A DNA stretch of 64,000 nt from Micromonospora pattaloongensis (GCF_900107255.1 NZ_FNPH01000001.1:248001-312000), one strand, 5' to 3'; shown: positions 1 through 8,323, counted from the first letter of the stretch. The notes: generated by a model not told the origin, from the letters alone. Made by a program: numbers and translations.

Positions 1-245
1 GCGCGGCGCTGCTGACGCCGGTGATCCCCAGCAAGCTGGCCGGGCTGAAGCTCACCGCGTTCGCGGCCTCGTTGCTCGGGCTCTACGCGCGGTTGCCCGG
101 GATGCGCCAGCCCGGCACCATCTGGCCGACCGAGCAGGGCATCGGGCTCGCCAAGGACTCCTGGCTGCTCGGGATCGGCCTGAGCCTGCTGATGAACGGC
201 ATGATGAAGCGGCAGCCCAAGAACTGGAAGAAGTCCGGCAAGTAG
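1..245 (+). CDS. C-terminal fragment of a membrane protein, 5' end outside the window
   Basis: The frame is open from the first complete codon at position 3, and the GTG at 21 is probably an internal valine. About 80 C-terminal residues are visible. Two hydrophobic stretches (around LTAFAASLLGLYA and SWLLGIGLSLLM) are separated by a loop with RLPGMRQPGTIWP, and the end is basic (KRQPKNWKKSGK), as expected for a cytoplasmic tail. The pattern resembles the end of DoxX-like four-helix membrane proteins, but that is a guess. A strong terminator follows about 75 bases downstream. Confidence 0.6.
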   Translation, partial: AALLTPVIPSKLAGLKLTAFAASLLGLYARLPGMRQPGTIWPTEQGIGLAKDSWLLGIGLSLLMNGMMKRQPKNWKKSGK

Positions 246-321
246 CGCGTCACGGGCCGGGACGGTTCGCGTAGTGGCGGGCTGCCCGGGCAGCGCGCGT
301 CCGTGAAACGGCACGGACACG

Positions 322-359
322 AAAACGGCCCCTCAGATTATCTCTGAGGGGCCGTTTTT
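322..359. terminator. Bidirectional intrinsic terminator
   Basis: A perfect 16-bp stem (322-337 with 343-358) has a 5-base loop. A T run follows on the plus strand and four T on the minus strand. It lies between the end of the plus-strand membrane protein gene and the 3' end of the minus-strand tRNA, so it can stop transcription from both sides. Confidence 0.85.
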
Positions 360-366
360 CCCTGAG

Positions 367-440
367 TAGCGGGGACAGGATTTGAACCTGCGACCTCTGG
401 GTTATGAGCCCAGCGAGCTACCGAGCTGCTCCACCCCGCG
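367..440 (-). tRNA. Initiator tRNA-fMet (anticodon CAT)
   Basis: Read on the minus strand, the 74 bases fold as a tRNA with the anticodon loop CTCATAA closed by three consecutive G-C pairs (GGG/CCC). The first acceptor base C faces T, so pair 1-72 is unpaired. Both are hallmarks of initiator rather than elongator tRNA-Met. The T arm reads GGTTCAAATCC. No CCA is encoded; the discriminator A is followed by CTCA, so the CCA end must be added enzymatically. The transcript ends at the shared terminator about 10 bases downstream. Confidence 0.95.
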
Positions 441-451
441 TCGGCTCGTTA

Positions 452-481
452 ACACTAGCGCACCGGGGGGCCCGCCCGCAA
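452..481 (-). promoter_or_regulatory. Putative promoter of the initiator tRNA
   Basis: On the minus strand a TTGCGG box (476-481) is followed after 18 bases by TAGTGT (452-457). That places the transcription start a few bases before the tRNA 5' end at 440. The boxes fit the actinobacterial housekeeping pattern TTGNNN/TANNNT. Confidence 0.55.
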
Positions 482-617
482 AACGACCCCGACCCGCGCG
501 CGAAAACCCCCTCTGACCTGGGCCGCCGCCTCCCGCTCGCGTGGACCCTCCCCCTTCGGGCCCGGGTCCCACCCGCCCTCGGCACCGGCGTCGCTGCCGA
601 AATCGGGCCCAAAAACG

Positions 618-672
618 GATCAAGGACCTGTTCACCGGTTGGAGATCCAACCGCGGGAACAGGTCCTTGATC
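618..672. repeat. Large nested palindrome downstream of the UPF0182 gene
   Basis: A perfect 16-bp inverted repeat (618-633 with 657-672) encloses a second perfect 8-bp inverted repeat (636-643 with 646-653), giving a cruciform-capable stacked hairpin. There is no T tract. It sits 33 bases past the stop codon of the UPF0182 gene and may end its transcript or be a mobile-type intergenic palindrome. Ten bases of its arm (GATCAAGGAC) recur at 6929-6938, beside another gene end. Confidence 0.7.
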
Positions 673-705
673 ACGGTGCGGGCCCGGACGCGCCGGGCGG
701 CCGCG

Positions 706-3663
706 TCAGCCGCTCGGGGAGGGGTTGGGCGCGGACGGGCTCGCCGACGGGTTCGGGGCGGCGCCGGCGCCCCGCTGGGCGGCCTGGAAGGCGCTCATCG
801 CGTCGTCCAGCGCCTTCAGCGCCCGGCCGTACCGCTCGAAGTCACCCGAGGTCTGCGCGGCCTTCACCTCGGCGATCGCCGTCTGCACGCGCTCGGCCGC
901 GTCGGCCAGCTCGCCCGTGAGCGCCGGCGGGTTGTTCTGCGGCGGCGTCTCCGGCTGCTGCTGCGGCGGTTGCGCCCCGCCGGCCCGCTTGCCCTGCTCC
1001 ACGAGCTGCTTGATCCCCTCCTGCAGGGTGTCGGCCAGCACGAGATAGGAGCCGCCGTCGCCGTAGGAAAGCAGCACCTTCTGCAGTACGGGGTACGCGT
1101 TCTGCTGGTTGCTCTTCACGTACACCGGCTCGACGTAGAGCATGCCGTCGCCGAACGGCAGCGAGAGCAGGTTGCCGTACTGCACCTGGGCCTGGTTGGA
1201 GGAGAGCAGGTTGAGCTGCTGGCGGATAGCCGCGTTGGTGTTGGTCATCCGCTGGTGCACCTGCACCGGGCCGGAGACGGCGGTCTGATCCGGCAGCTCC
1301 AGCACCTCCAGCCGCGGCTTGCCGTCCACGTACGCGCCGGAGATCAGCGCCGCCAGGTTCTGCCGGCCGGCCGGCGTCACCGCGGAGGTCAGCTGGAACG
1401 TCGGCGACTCCTGGCCGGGGAACTGGGTCAGCAGGTAGTACGGCGGCTGCTTCACCCCGCTGTCCGGCGTGTCCGGCACGCTCGGGACGGCCCAGAAGTC
1501 CTGCCCCGAGAAGAACTCGGTCGGGTTGCTGACGTGGAATCGCGCCAACAGGTTGCGCTGCACCTTGAACAGGTCGGCCGGGTAGCGGAAGTGCTCGGCG
1601 AGCTCCGCCGGGATCTGCGACTTCGGCGTCAGCAGCTTGCCGCCGAACGCCTTGTTCCACGCCTTCAGCACCGGGTCGGTCTCGTCGAACTCGTAGAGCG
1701 TGACGGTGCCGTCGTACGCGTCGACGGTGGCCTTGACCGAGTTGCGGATGTAGTTGACGTTCTCGCGGGCGAGCTGGAACGTGCCCCGCCCGGTGAGCTC
1801 GTCGGCCGTCTCGGCCTGCAGGTTGACCCGGTCGGCGTACGGGTAGGTGGCGGCCGTGGTGTAGCCGTCGATGACCCAGAGGATCCGGCCGTTCACCACG
1901 GTCGGGTACGGGTCGCCGTCCAGCGTGAGGAACGGCGCCACCTTCTCCACCCGGTCGCGCGGGTTACGCACGTACATGAGCTTCGAGTTCTCGTTCACCG
2001 CCGCCGAGAGCAGGAAGTTGCTCTCCTGCTCCTTGACCGCGTAGAGCAGCTTGCGGGCGAACGAGCCGATCGGCACCCCGCCCTGGCCGGTGTAGGTGTA
2101 GTTGCCCTCGCCCTCGCCGCTGGTCGGCCGGTCGAACTCGACGGGGTTGCCCTTGCCCGGCGCGCCGACGATCGCGTAGTCGCCGCTGCCCATCTGCTCG
2201 CCGTAGTAGATGCGCGGCTGCGTGACCGGGATCTGCTCCATCTTGGACGAGCAGTTCTCCTGCGCCTGGTCGCCGAGGAAGCCGGAGACGAAGTACGGCT
2301 GCCCGCCGCAGACCACCTGGTTGCCCGGCGCCGCGACCAACCCGTACCCGTGCGTGTAGACGGTGTGGCGGTTGATCCAGTTGCGCTGCTGCTCCGTCAG
2401 CTCCGCATAGTTGATCTCGCGTAGTCCGACGACGTAGTCCTGCTGCTTGCCGTTGACCGTGTAGCGGTCGACGTCGAGCTTGGAGCCGAAGCTGTAGAAG
2501 CTGCGGACCTGCTGCTGCAGGGTGAACGTCTCGGAGACCAGCTGCGGGTCGAGCAGCCGGACGTTCGGCACCACGGCGGTGTCGGTGGCGAGGCTCCCCG
2601 GCGGCGTCAGTGTGTTCGCCCCGTACGGGCGCACCTGCGCGTCGCTGAGCCCGAACGCGTCGCGGGTCGCCTTGATGCTGCGCTCGATGTACGGCGCTTC
2701 CTTGTCGCGGGCGCTCGGCTTGACCTCGAAGGTCTGCACCGCCCACGGGTAGATGCCGCCGATCGCCACCGCGGAGATGCCGAGCAGCGCGAGGGAGACA
2801 CCGGGCCAGACCAGGTTCCGCATGAAGGCGTTGGAGAAGATGATGATCGCGATCGCCACGACGATCGAGATGTACGCGAGAATCTCCTTCGCCGGCAGCA
2901 GCGCGTTGATGTCGGCGTACCCGGCGCCGTAGAGCTTGGCGCCGTCGTTGTACTGCAGCAGCATCCCCCGCCGGTCCAGCACGTACGCCACGGCCTTGAG
3001 CATCACGAAGACCGCGACCAGCGTGGTCAGGTGGGCGCGCGCCGCGTTGGTCATCCGGTCGCCGACGCCCTGCAGCCGGACGCCGCCGAAGACGTAGTGC
3101 ATGGCGAGCGCCCCGAGCACCGACAGCACGACGGCGGTGAAGCCCACGCCGAGCAGGTAGCGCCAGAACGGATATTCGAAGACGTAGAAGCCGACGTTGG
3201 TGCCGAACTCCGGATCGGTGGCGTCGAACGACTGCGCGTTGCGGAACAGCAGCCACTGGCCCCACCGGCCCTGCGCCGACAGACCGGCGAAGAGGCCGAC
3301 CACGCCCGCGAGGACGGCGATCCAGGTGCCGATCCGCGGGGTGAGCACCATGCGGTAGCGCTCCAGCGTGACCTGCTCCGGCGAGTGCGGCCGCAGCAGC
3401 GGCCGGAGCCGGTAGGCGAGCCAGAGGTTCCCACCGACCACGACGCCCATCGCCAGCCCGACCGCGAGGAAGAGCAGCGCCCGGGTCGTCAGGACGTTGG
3501 TGAAGACCTCGGTGTAGTCGACCTCGTCGAACCACAGCCAGTCCGTCCACGCCTGCACGCCCCACCCGAGCAGGGTGAAGAGCAGGAAGACTCCTATGAG
3601 CACGCCGATCGTGGCGCGGCCACGTCGACTCATTCTCGGCAGGGGACTGCTACGCATGACCAC
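706..3663 (-). CDS. UPF0182 family large membrane protein
   Basis: The protein has 985 residues. About seven hydrophobic helices fill the first third, starting with a helix at roughly residues 18-38. A long extracytoplasmic region follows and ends in a proline/serine/glutamine-rich, probably disordered tail (PPQQQPETPPQNNPP and NPSASPSAPNPSPSG). Length and layout match the UPF0182 family, widespread in actinobacteria and of unknown function. GTG at 3663 is chosen because GGAG lies six bases upstream; ATG at 3657 is the alternative. The gene is convergent with the tRNA side and is followed on the same strand, in the upstream direction, by the PDZ protease gene, as in mycobacteria (Rv3193c-Rv3194c from memory). 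Confidence 0.93.
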   Translation of the reverse strand: MVMRSSPLPRMSRRGRATIGVLIGVFLLFTLLGWGVQAWTDWLWFDEVDYTEVFTNVLTTRALLFLAVGLAMGVVVGGNLWLAYRLRPLLRPHSPEQVTLERYRMVLTPRIGTWIAVLAGVVGLFAGLSAQGRWGQWLLFRNAQSFDATDPEFGTNVGFYVFEYPFWRYLLGVGFTAVVLSVLGALAMHYVFGGVRLQGVGDRMTNAARAHLTTLVAVFVMLKAVAYVLDRRGMLLQYNDGAKLYGAGYADINALLPAKEILAYISIVVAIAIIIFSNAFMRNLVWPGVSLALLGISAVAIGGIYPWAVQTFEVKPSARDKEAPYIERSIKATRDAFGLSDAQVRPYGANTLTPPGSLATDTAVVPNVRLLDPQLVSETFTLQQQVRSFYSFGSKLDVDRYTVNGKQQDYVVGLREINYAELTEQQRNWINRHTVYTHGYGLVAAPGNQVVCGGQPYFVSGFLGDQAQENCSSKMEQIPVTQPRIYYGEQMGSGDYAIVGAPGKGNPVEFDRPTSGEGEGNYTYTGQGGVPIGSFARKLLYAVKEQESNFLLSAAVNENSKLMYVRNPRDRVEKVAPFLTLDGDPYPTVVNGRILWVIDGYTTAATYPYADRVNLQAETADELTGRGTFQLARENVNYIRNSVKATVDAYDGTVTLYEFDETDPVLKAWNKAFGGKLLTPKSQIPAELAEHFRYPADLFKVQRNLLARFHVSNPTEFFSGQDFWAVPSVPDTPDSGVKQPPYYLLTQFPGQESPTFQLTSAVTPAGRQNLAALISGAYVDGKPRLEVLELPDQTAVSGPVQVHQRMTNTNAAIRQQLNLLSSNQAQVQYGNLLSLPFGDGMLYVEPVYVKSNQQNAYPVLQKVLLSYGDGGSYLVLADTLQEGIKQLVEQGKRAGGAQPPQQQPETPPQNNPPALTGELADAAERVQTAIAEVKAAQTSGDFERYGRALKALDDAMSAFQAAQRGAGAAPNPSASPSAPNPSPSG

Positions 3664-3759
3664 CGTTGGCTCCGCACGCTTGAGTGTGATCTGCTCGGAT
3701 CAGGCACCCAGAGTACGGGGTGTGTCTACGCGTTCCCTGTCAAGGTGAGTTCGCCGTGT

Positions 3760-4785
3760 TCAGCCGGCCGCGCAGCGCGTCGGCTGGCCGCCGTCGCGCA
3801 GGGTCGACAGCGCGGTGAGCGCGTCGTCGAGGGTGCCCACCTTGAGCAGCGGCAACCCGGGCACCGCGTTCCGCACCGCCTCGGCGCAGTTCTCCGCCGG
3901 CACCAGGAACACCGACGCGCCCGCCTTCTTCGCGCCGACCAGCTTCTGCGGGATGCCACCGATCGCGCCGACGTTGCCGGCCTCGTCGATCGTCCCGGTA
4001 CCCGCGATGACCTTGCCGCCCGTCAGGTCCTCCGGCTTCACCTTGTCGATGATCCCGAGCGCGAACATCAGCCCGGCGCTCGGACCACCGATGTCGCCCA
4101 GCTCGATCTTCAGGTCGAACGGGTGCGGTTGCTTCGCCTCCACCTCGACGCCGATCCGGGGCGGCTGCCCGTTCTCCGCCTTCGTGGTGATCTTCGCGGT
4201 CCCGGTGCGGCCGCCGCGGACGAAGCCGATCGTCAGCGCGGTCCCCGCCGGCTTCGACCGGACCAGGTCGGTGAGGTTCTGCGGCGCGCCGACCGGCTGC
4301 CCGTCCACCGACGTGACCACGTCGTCGGGGCGCAGCACCCCCTCCGACGGACCGCCCGGCGCCACCTTCCGGACCACGACCTGGACCGGGTAGCCGAGCG
4401 CCCGCAGCGCGGCCGTCTCCGCGCTGGTCTGCGACGCCGCGAAGTCCTCCGCGTTGCGCTGCTCGACCTGCTTCTCCGTCTGGTCCGGCGGATAGATCAG
4501 CTCGCGCGGCACCACGGCCTCGTCGTCGCTGAACCAGCCGATGATCACGTCGCGGAGCCGCACGTCGGGTTGCACCCCGACGGTGGTGAGCCGGAGCTGA
4601 CCCGCCGAGGTGGAGGTGGACGTGCCGGAGATCTGGATGACCTCCTTGCCGTTCTCCTTGCCGAGCGTGTCGACCGTCGGCCCGGGGCCGAGCACCACGT
4701 ACGGCACGGGCGCGGCGAACACGCCGTAGGCCAACAGCGTGGTGATCATCGCGCCGAGGAGGACAGTGACACCGCGACGTCTCAT
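3760..4785 (-). CDS. YlbL-type PDZ domain membrane protease with Lon-like catalytic domain
   Basis: The protein has 341 residues. A single N-terminal membrane anchor (about residues 7-25) is followed by a PDZ domain (about 130-205, with the carboxylate loop GGPSEGVL) and a Lon-type S16 peptidase domain. The catalytic dyad is visible: Ser236 in GGPSAG and Lys281 in IPQKLVGAKKAGA. Members of this family are membrane-tethered serine proteases with the active site outside the cytoplasm; natural substrates are little known. The gene is divergent from the DUF2342 gene downstream of it on the map and lies next to the UPF0182 gene, a conserved actinobacterial pairing. Confidence 0.92.
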   Translation of the reverse strand: MRRRGVTVLLGAMITTLLAYGVFAAPVPYVVLGPGPTVDTLGKENGKEVIQISGTSTSTSAGQLRLTTVGVQPDVRLRDVIIGWFSDDEAVVPRELIYPPDQTEKQVEQRNAEDFAASQTSAETAALRALGYPVQVVVRKVAPGGPSEGVLRPDDVVTSVDGQPVGAPQNLTDLVRSKPAGTALTIGFVRGGRTGTAKITTKAENGQPPRIGVEVEAKQPHPFDLKIELGDIGGPSAGLMFALGIIDKVKPEDLTGGKVIAGTGTIDEAGNVGAIGGIPQKLVGAKKAGASVFLVPAENCAEAVRNAVPGLPLLKVGTLDDALTALSTLRDGGQPTRCAAG

Positions 4786-4884
4786 GCGGCAGAGCGTACC
4801 GATCGCCTCCTCGACCCCTGGATTGCCGACCCGGACTTCGCCCTGGGCTGAAAGGCGCGCACGTGCCGATGTGTCCGGCCCGCG

Positions 4885-4890
4885 TACCGT
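4885..4890 (+). promoter_or_regulatory. -10 box TACCGT for a leaderless start at 4898
   Basis: TACCGT ends seven bases before the GTG start, so transcription would begin at or next to the start codon. No ribosome binding site is present. Confidence 0.5.
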
Positions 4891-4897
4891 GGATGTC

Positions 4898-6157
4898 GTG
4901 CCTGATATTCCCTTCGGCTTCGCGCTCCCGGGCGGTCAGCCGCCCGACCCCAACGACCCGCAGCAGCTGCAGCAGTTCATGGCGCAGCTGCAGCAGATGT
5001 TCGCGGCGGGCCCGGCCAGCGGCCCGGTCAACTGGGACCTGGCCCGTCAGGTCGCGGCAAGCCAGCTCGGCACGGCCGGCGACCCGGCGGTGACGCCGTA
5101 CGAGCGCAACGCCGTGGAGGAGGCGCTGCGCCTCGCCGACCTGTGGCTGGAGCCCGCCTCGGCGCTCCCCTCCGGCATCCAGAGCGCCGCCGCGTGGAAC
5201 CGCAACGAGTGGATCTACAAGACGCTCGACGTCTGGAAGAAGCTCTGCGACCCCGTGGCGGGCCGGATGGTCGGAGCGATGACGGACCTGGTGCCGCCGG
5301 AGGCGCGGGCACAGCTCGGCCCGATGCAGTCGATGGTCGCCACGCTCGGCGGCGCGCTCTTCGGCGGGCAGCTCGGCCAGGCGCTCGGGTCGCTCGCCGC
5401 CGAGGTCCTGTCGGCCGGCGAGATCGGCCTGCCGCTCGCACCGCCCGGCACGGCCGCGCTCATCCCGGCCAACATCACCGCGTACGGCCGCGGCCTGGAG
5501 CTGCCCGAGGACGAGGTACGGCTCTACGTCGCGCTCCGCGAGGCGGCACACCAGCGGCTCTTCCAGCACGTGCCCTGGCTGCGCGGCCACGTGCTGTCGG
5601 CGGTGGAGATATACGCCTCCGGCATCACCGTCAACCGGGAGGCGATCGAGGAGGCCATGGGCCGCTTCGATCCGATGAACCCGGAGTCGATGCAGGCGAT
5701 GGCGCTTGAAGGGATCTTCACGCCGGAGGACACCCCGGCGCAGAAGGCGTCGCTGGCCCGGCTGGAGATCGCGCTGGCGCTGGTCGAGGGCTGGGTCTGC
5801 CACGTGGTGGACAGCGCCGCGGGCGAGCGGCTGCCGAACGTGGCGCGGCTGGCCGAGGCGTTCCGGCGGCGCCGGGCGGCCGGCGGCCCGGCCGAGCAGA
5901 CGTTCGCGGCGCTGGTCGGACTGGAGCTGCGACCGCGGCGGCTGCGGGAGGCGGCGGCCCTCTGGGCGGCGCTGACCGAGCACCGGGGCATCGCCGGGCG
6001 CGACGCGCTCTGGGGGCACCCGGATCTACTCCCCTCCGAGGACGACTTCGCCGACCCGGCCGCGTTCGCGCGCGCGCAGCTCGACTTCGACCTCGGCGAC
6101 ATCGACTTCGGCGACGGCCCAGACGCCCCGGAGAAGCCGACCAATCCCACCCCGTGA
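4898..6157 (+). CDS. DUF2342 / zinc-dependent metalloprotease-like protein
   Basis: The protein has 419 residues and starts PDIPFGFALPGGQPPDP, the typical N-terminus of this actinobacterial family (putative hydrolase / coenzyme F420-associated, homologue of Rv3195). The middle carries LREAAHQRLFQHVPWL, a metalloprotease-like helix in which EAAHQ replaces a canonical HExxH, so catalytic activity is not certain. The start was set at GTG 4898 because the family begins here and a -10 box lies seven bases upstream; the open frame extends further but the added residues do not look like the family. The C-terminus is acidic (DLGDIDFGDGPD). It is followed directly by a palindromic repeat. Confidence 0.88.
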   Translation: MPDIPFGFALPGGQPPDPNDPQQLQQFMAQLQQMFAAGPASGPVNWDLARQVAASQLGTAGDPAVTPYERNAVEEALRLADLWLEPASALPSGIQSAAAWNRNEWIYKTLDVWKKLCDPVAGRMVGAMTDLVPPEARAQLGPMQSMVATLGGALFGGQLGQALGSLAAEVLSAGEIGLPLAPPGTAALIPANITAYGRGLELPEDEVRLYVALREAAHQRLFQHVPWLRGHVLSAVEIYASGITVNREAIEEAMGRFDPMNPESMQAMALEGIFTPEDTPAQKASLARLEIALALVEGWVCHVVDSAAGERLPNVARLAEAFRRRRAAGGPAEQTFAALVGLELRPRRLREAAALWAALTEHRGIAGRDALWGHPDLLPSEDDFADPAAFARAQLDFDLGDIDFGDGPDAPEKPTNPTP

Positions 6158-6163
6158 TCCGCA

Positions 6164-6221
6164 CGATCGTGGGCTTGTGGCGGGCTTTCGTCTGTTCTGT
6201 CTCGCCACAAGCCCACGATCG
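6164..6221. repeat. Intergenic palindrome, dispersed repeat copy A
   Basis: A perfect 19-bp inverted repeat (6164-6182 with 6203-6221) has a 20-base loop, immediately after the stop of the DUF2342 gene and before the convergent gene ending at 6243. Its right arm matches 17 of 19 bases of 21516-21534, so this is one copy of a dispersed family. It may also serve as a terminator, though no T tract follows. Confidence 0.75.
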
Positions 6222-6242
6222 TTGTGATCTCGGGCGTTCGGG

Positions 6243-6872
6243 TCAGCCGCCGAGCAGGGCTCGGGTGGTGTCCCAGCCCTCGACGCGTGGGTCCAGCGTC
6301 GCCAGGTCGGCGGGTCCGCGCAGCCGCCGCCACCCCGGCGTCACCGCGACGTCGCCCGGGCGCGGCGCGGCCGCCCGGATCAGCGCGGCATCCGCGTCCA
6401 GGTCCAGGTCGGGCAGCCACTCGGCGGCGGGCAGGCGCGCGGCCACGCCGAGCAGCCCGCGGGCGGCGTCCGGCTCGGCCGGAGCCACCGCCACGGGGCG
6501 GCTGGTCAGCGGCCGGAGCAGCTTGCCGAGGATCAGCCCCGGCACGTCCGGCGCGTCGGCGGCGACGACGGCGGCCTGGTCGTACCCGTCCGCGGCCGCC
6601 GCGGCGAAGGCGGCGCCCACGGTGGGGACGACACGGCCGGCGGCGCCGGCCGTGGGGGGCGGCAGTTCGTAGACCGGCATTCCCGGCCACGCCACGGCGT
6701 CGGCGAGCGACCGGTCGGCGGCGGTCGCCGCGATCGCCGGCGCCACGTGGTTCAACGTGGCGACCAGGTCCACCACGTCTTCGGCGAGCGCGGCCTGCCA
6801 GGTCGCCGGATCGGTGCCGGGCGGCGCCCACGCGACCGGACCGAGCAGCACCACCACGACACGTCGAGCCAC
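6243..6872 (-). CDS. DUF2064-like, nucleotide-diphospho-sugar-transferase-fold protein
   Basis: The protein has 209 residues and no clear membrane segment. It opens with a hydrophobic strand (RRVVVVLLGPV) and carries VVAADAPDVPGLILGKLL, the position at which DUF2064 and related nucleotidyl/glycosyltransferase folds have their acidic D(S/C)PD motif. This suggests a GT-A-like fold; the substrate is unknown. GTG 6872 is chosen because a TAGGGT box lies exactly six bases upstream, giving a leaderless mRNA; a TTG two codons earlier would place the box inside the -10 spacing. It is convergent with the DUF2342 gene. Confidence 0.65.
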   Translation of the reverse strand: MARRVVVVLLGPVAWAPPGTDPATWQAALAEDVVDLVATLNHVAPAIAATAADRSLADAVAWPGMPVYELPPPTAGAAGRVVPTVGAAFAAAAADGYDQAAVVAADAPDVPGLILGKLLRPLTSRPVAVAPAEPDAARGLLGVAARLPAAEWLPDLDLDADAALIRAAAPRPGDVAVTPGWRRLRGPADLATLDPRVEGWDTTRALLGG

Positions 6873-6878
6873 CCGCAA

Positions 6879-6884
6879 ACCCTA
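6879..6884 (-). promoter_or_regulatory. -10 box TAGGGT for a leaderless start at 6872
   Basis: On the minus strand TAGGGT is followed after six bases by GTG. No ribosome binding site is visible. Confidence 0.45.
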
Positions 6885-6941
6885 ACGGCCCGCGTCGCTC
6901 CGCGCCCCCGACCACCCACGCAGTCGATCAAGGACTTTCGC

Positions 6942-7472
6942 TCAGTCGGTGAGGACGAGACCGGTGCTGGCGGCGACGCCCTCCAGGTAGCCGCGCGCCC
7001 GTTCGGTCTTCGGGTAGCGCCCCACCAGCTCCCAGAACCGCGCGTTGTGGCTGGGCACGACGAGGTGCGCCAGCTCGTGCAGGAGGACGTAGTCGACCAC
7101 CCAGTCCGGCATCTCCTGGATGCGGTGGGAGATCCGGATGCTCCGGTCGGCCGGGGTGCAGGAGCCCCACCGCCCGTTCTGATTGGTCACCCAGCGCACG
7201 CTCGCCGGCATCGCCAGCGCCGCGTGCTCACTCAGGTAGCGGTCGATCAGCCGGCGGGCCCGGCCGAGCAGCTCGGCATCCGACCGGCAGACGCGCTCCT
7301 CGCGCGCGGCGAGCCGGGCGAGCATCCGGTCCACCCACTCCGTCTCCTCGGCGCGCGAGAACTGGTCCGGGATGAGGACGACCACCCGCTCGCCGTCCCG
7401 GTACGCGGACACCGTCCTTCGCCGGCGCTGACTGCGCCGTACCTCGACGACGGGCTTCCGCGCGCCCGCCAT
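6942..7472 (-). CDS. M48/YgjP-type metallopeptidase (DUF45)
   Basis: The protein has 176 residues. The zinc motif HELAH sits in LLHELAHLVVPSHNARFWELVGRY, with the third ligand in the downstream helix, and WGSCTP before it is the other signature of YgjP/DUF45 proteins. The family is cytosolic and its substrate is poorly known; in other bacteria members sit beside restriction or nucleotide genes. The start ATG 7472 was chosen because the longer frame upstream (to 7700) has no conserved sequence and runs through a likely promoter. Confidence 0.9.
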   Translation of the reverse strand: MAGARKPVVEVRRSQRRRRTVSAYRDGERVVVLIPDQFSRAEETEWVDRMLARLAAREERVCRSDAELLGRARRLIDRYLSEHAALAMPASVRWVTNQNGRWGSCTPADRSIRISHRIQEMPDWVVDYVLLHELAHLVVPSHNARFWELVGRYPKTERARGYLEGVAASTGLVLTD

Positions 7473-7940
7473 TACCGGCCCGCGCGCCGTGGGCTTTGGT
7501 TCACGATGGCACGCTAATCCGTACCGACCAGGGGAAGGCAAGAGTTGACGCGCCGAGGGATGCCAGAAAAGTGCTGGTTGGCGGCGTGTCGTCCGGAAAA
7601 TTTCTCCGCGTCGCGGACGGACTCCGCGGTCCCCACGGTAAGCGACCATGCCTCGGCGCGTTACGGCAGCCCCCCGAACGGGAAGTGTGCACTGCTTCAC
7701 CCGGCGTGTCCTTGCGAATCTGACTAATCCGACCCATTACGACATGCACACTCTCGTCGTCGACTTCCTCACAGTGTCGACGCATTGCTGACATGGAGCC
7801 GCCCACAGCTGGGTAGGGTCCGCCAACCGGCGGTCAACCACTGACCGCGGACGAGCTCCGGCGAGGGCGCCTACCAGGGCTTCCGCCGCCCGGTGACGTC
7901 GGGTGAGAAACCGCCCGACAAGGAGACGAGGAGGGGCATC
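7473..7940. other. 468-base non-coding stretch between divergent genes
   Basis: No open frame here has both a plausible ribosome binding site and actinobacterial codon usage. It is less GC-rich than its surroundings and holds the promoter regions of the M48 gene (minus) and the DUF5679 gene (plus). No tRNA or clear RNA fold was found by eye. Confidence 0.55.
7511..7540 (-). promoter_or_regulatory. Putative promoter of the M48 peptidase gene
   Basis: On the minus strand TTGCCT is followed 18-19 bases later by TTAGCG/TAGCGT (TAGCGT at 7511-7516). The expected start would leave a 5' leader of about 30 bases. Confidence 0.35.
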
Positions 7941-8108
7941 GTGGCCGAACAGGCCCAGACCTACAACGGGTACTGCGTGAAGTGCAAGGAGAAGCGGGAC
8001 TTCGAGGGCAACGTCGAGGTGTCGAAGACGGGCATGAACATGGCCAAGGGCAAGTGCCCGGTCTGCGGCACGACCGTCAACCGGATCCTGGGCAAGGCGA
8101 AGGCCTGA
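7941..8108 (+). CDS. Small zinc-ribbon protein, DUF5679
   Basis: The protein has 55 residues with two CxxC knuckles (Cys12/Cys15 in CVKC and Cys39/Cys42 in CPVC), a compact zinc ribbon. The central stretch KTGMNMAKGKCPVCGTTVNRILG is typical of the DUF5679 family found in most actinobacteria, function unknown. GTG 7941 follows an AGGAG/GAGGAGG ribosome site, which favours it over the longer frame from 7893. A strong terminator follows 50 bases after the stop, so it is a single-gene unit. Confidence 0.88.
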   Translation: MAEQAQTYNGYCVKCKEKRDFEGNVEVSKTGMNMAKGKCPVCGTTVNRILGKAKA

Positions 8109-8158
8109 TCCGCCTCCGGTCCGGCGACACGGGCCGGACCAGCACGGACTCGTAGACG

Positions 8159-8200
8159 ACAGCGGGAAGGGGCGGCCGCATGGCCGCCCCTTCCCGCTGT
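8159..8200 (+). terminator. Hairpin terminator after the DUF5679 gene
   Basis: A 19-bp perfect GC-rich stem (8159-8177 with 8182-8200) closes a 4-base loop, followed by GTCTGT. The T run is weak but the stem is long and well placed. Confidence 0.75.
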
Positions 8201-8261
8201 GTCTGTCGCCCTCTCGACACGCGCCGTCATGTCCATGCGGCGACAGCGATCGACGGGAGGG

Positions 8262-8323
8262 TGTGGATAACCCGCATGATCCTGTGGATAAAGCAGTGCA
8301 TGCCGCCGCGCACCTGTGGATAA
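8262..8323 (-). promoter_or_regulatory. Cluster of three perfect DnaA boxes
   Basis: The nonamer TGTGGATAA, the complement of the classical DnaA box TTATCCACA, occurs at 8262-8270, 8283-8291 and 8315-8323, always in the same orientation. The spacing is 21 and 32 bases, close to two and three helical turns, so the boxes face the same side of the DNA. The cluster ends 41 bases before the start of the ThiF-like gene. No dnaA, dnaN or AT-rich unwinding region is nearby, so this is not the chromosome origin. Confidence 0.8.

Noticed and set aside
541-2424. 627-codon open frame on the plus strand opposite the UPF0182 gene
   Set aside because: It is the antisense shadow of a real gene in GC-rich DNA; the sequence is arginine/leucine/valine-rich with no domain.
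7501-7806. 101-codon minus-strand frame upstream of the M48 gene
   Set aside because: Poor codon usage, no ribosome site and no family similarity; it covers the promoter region.
8262-8323. Chromosomal replication origin
   Set aside because: DnaA boxes are present but only three, with no dnaA, dnaN, gyr genes or AT-rich unwinding element nearby.
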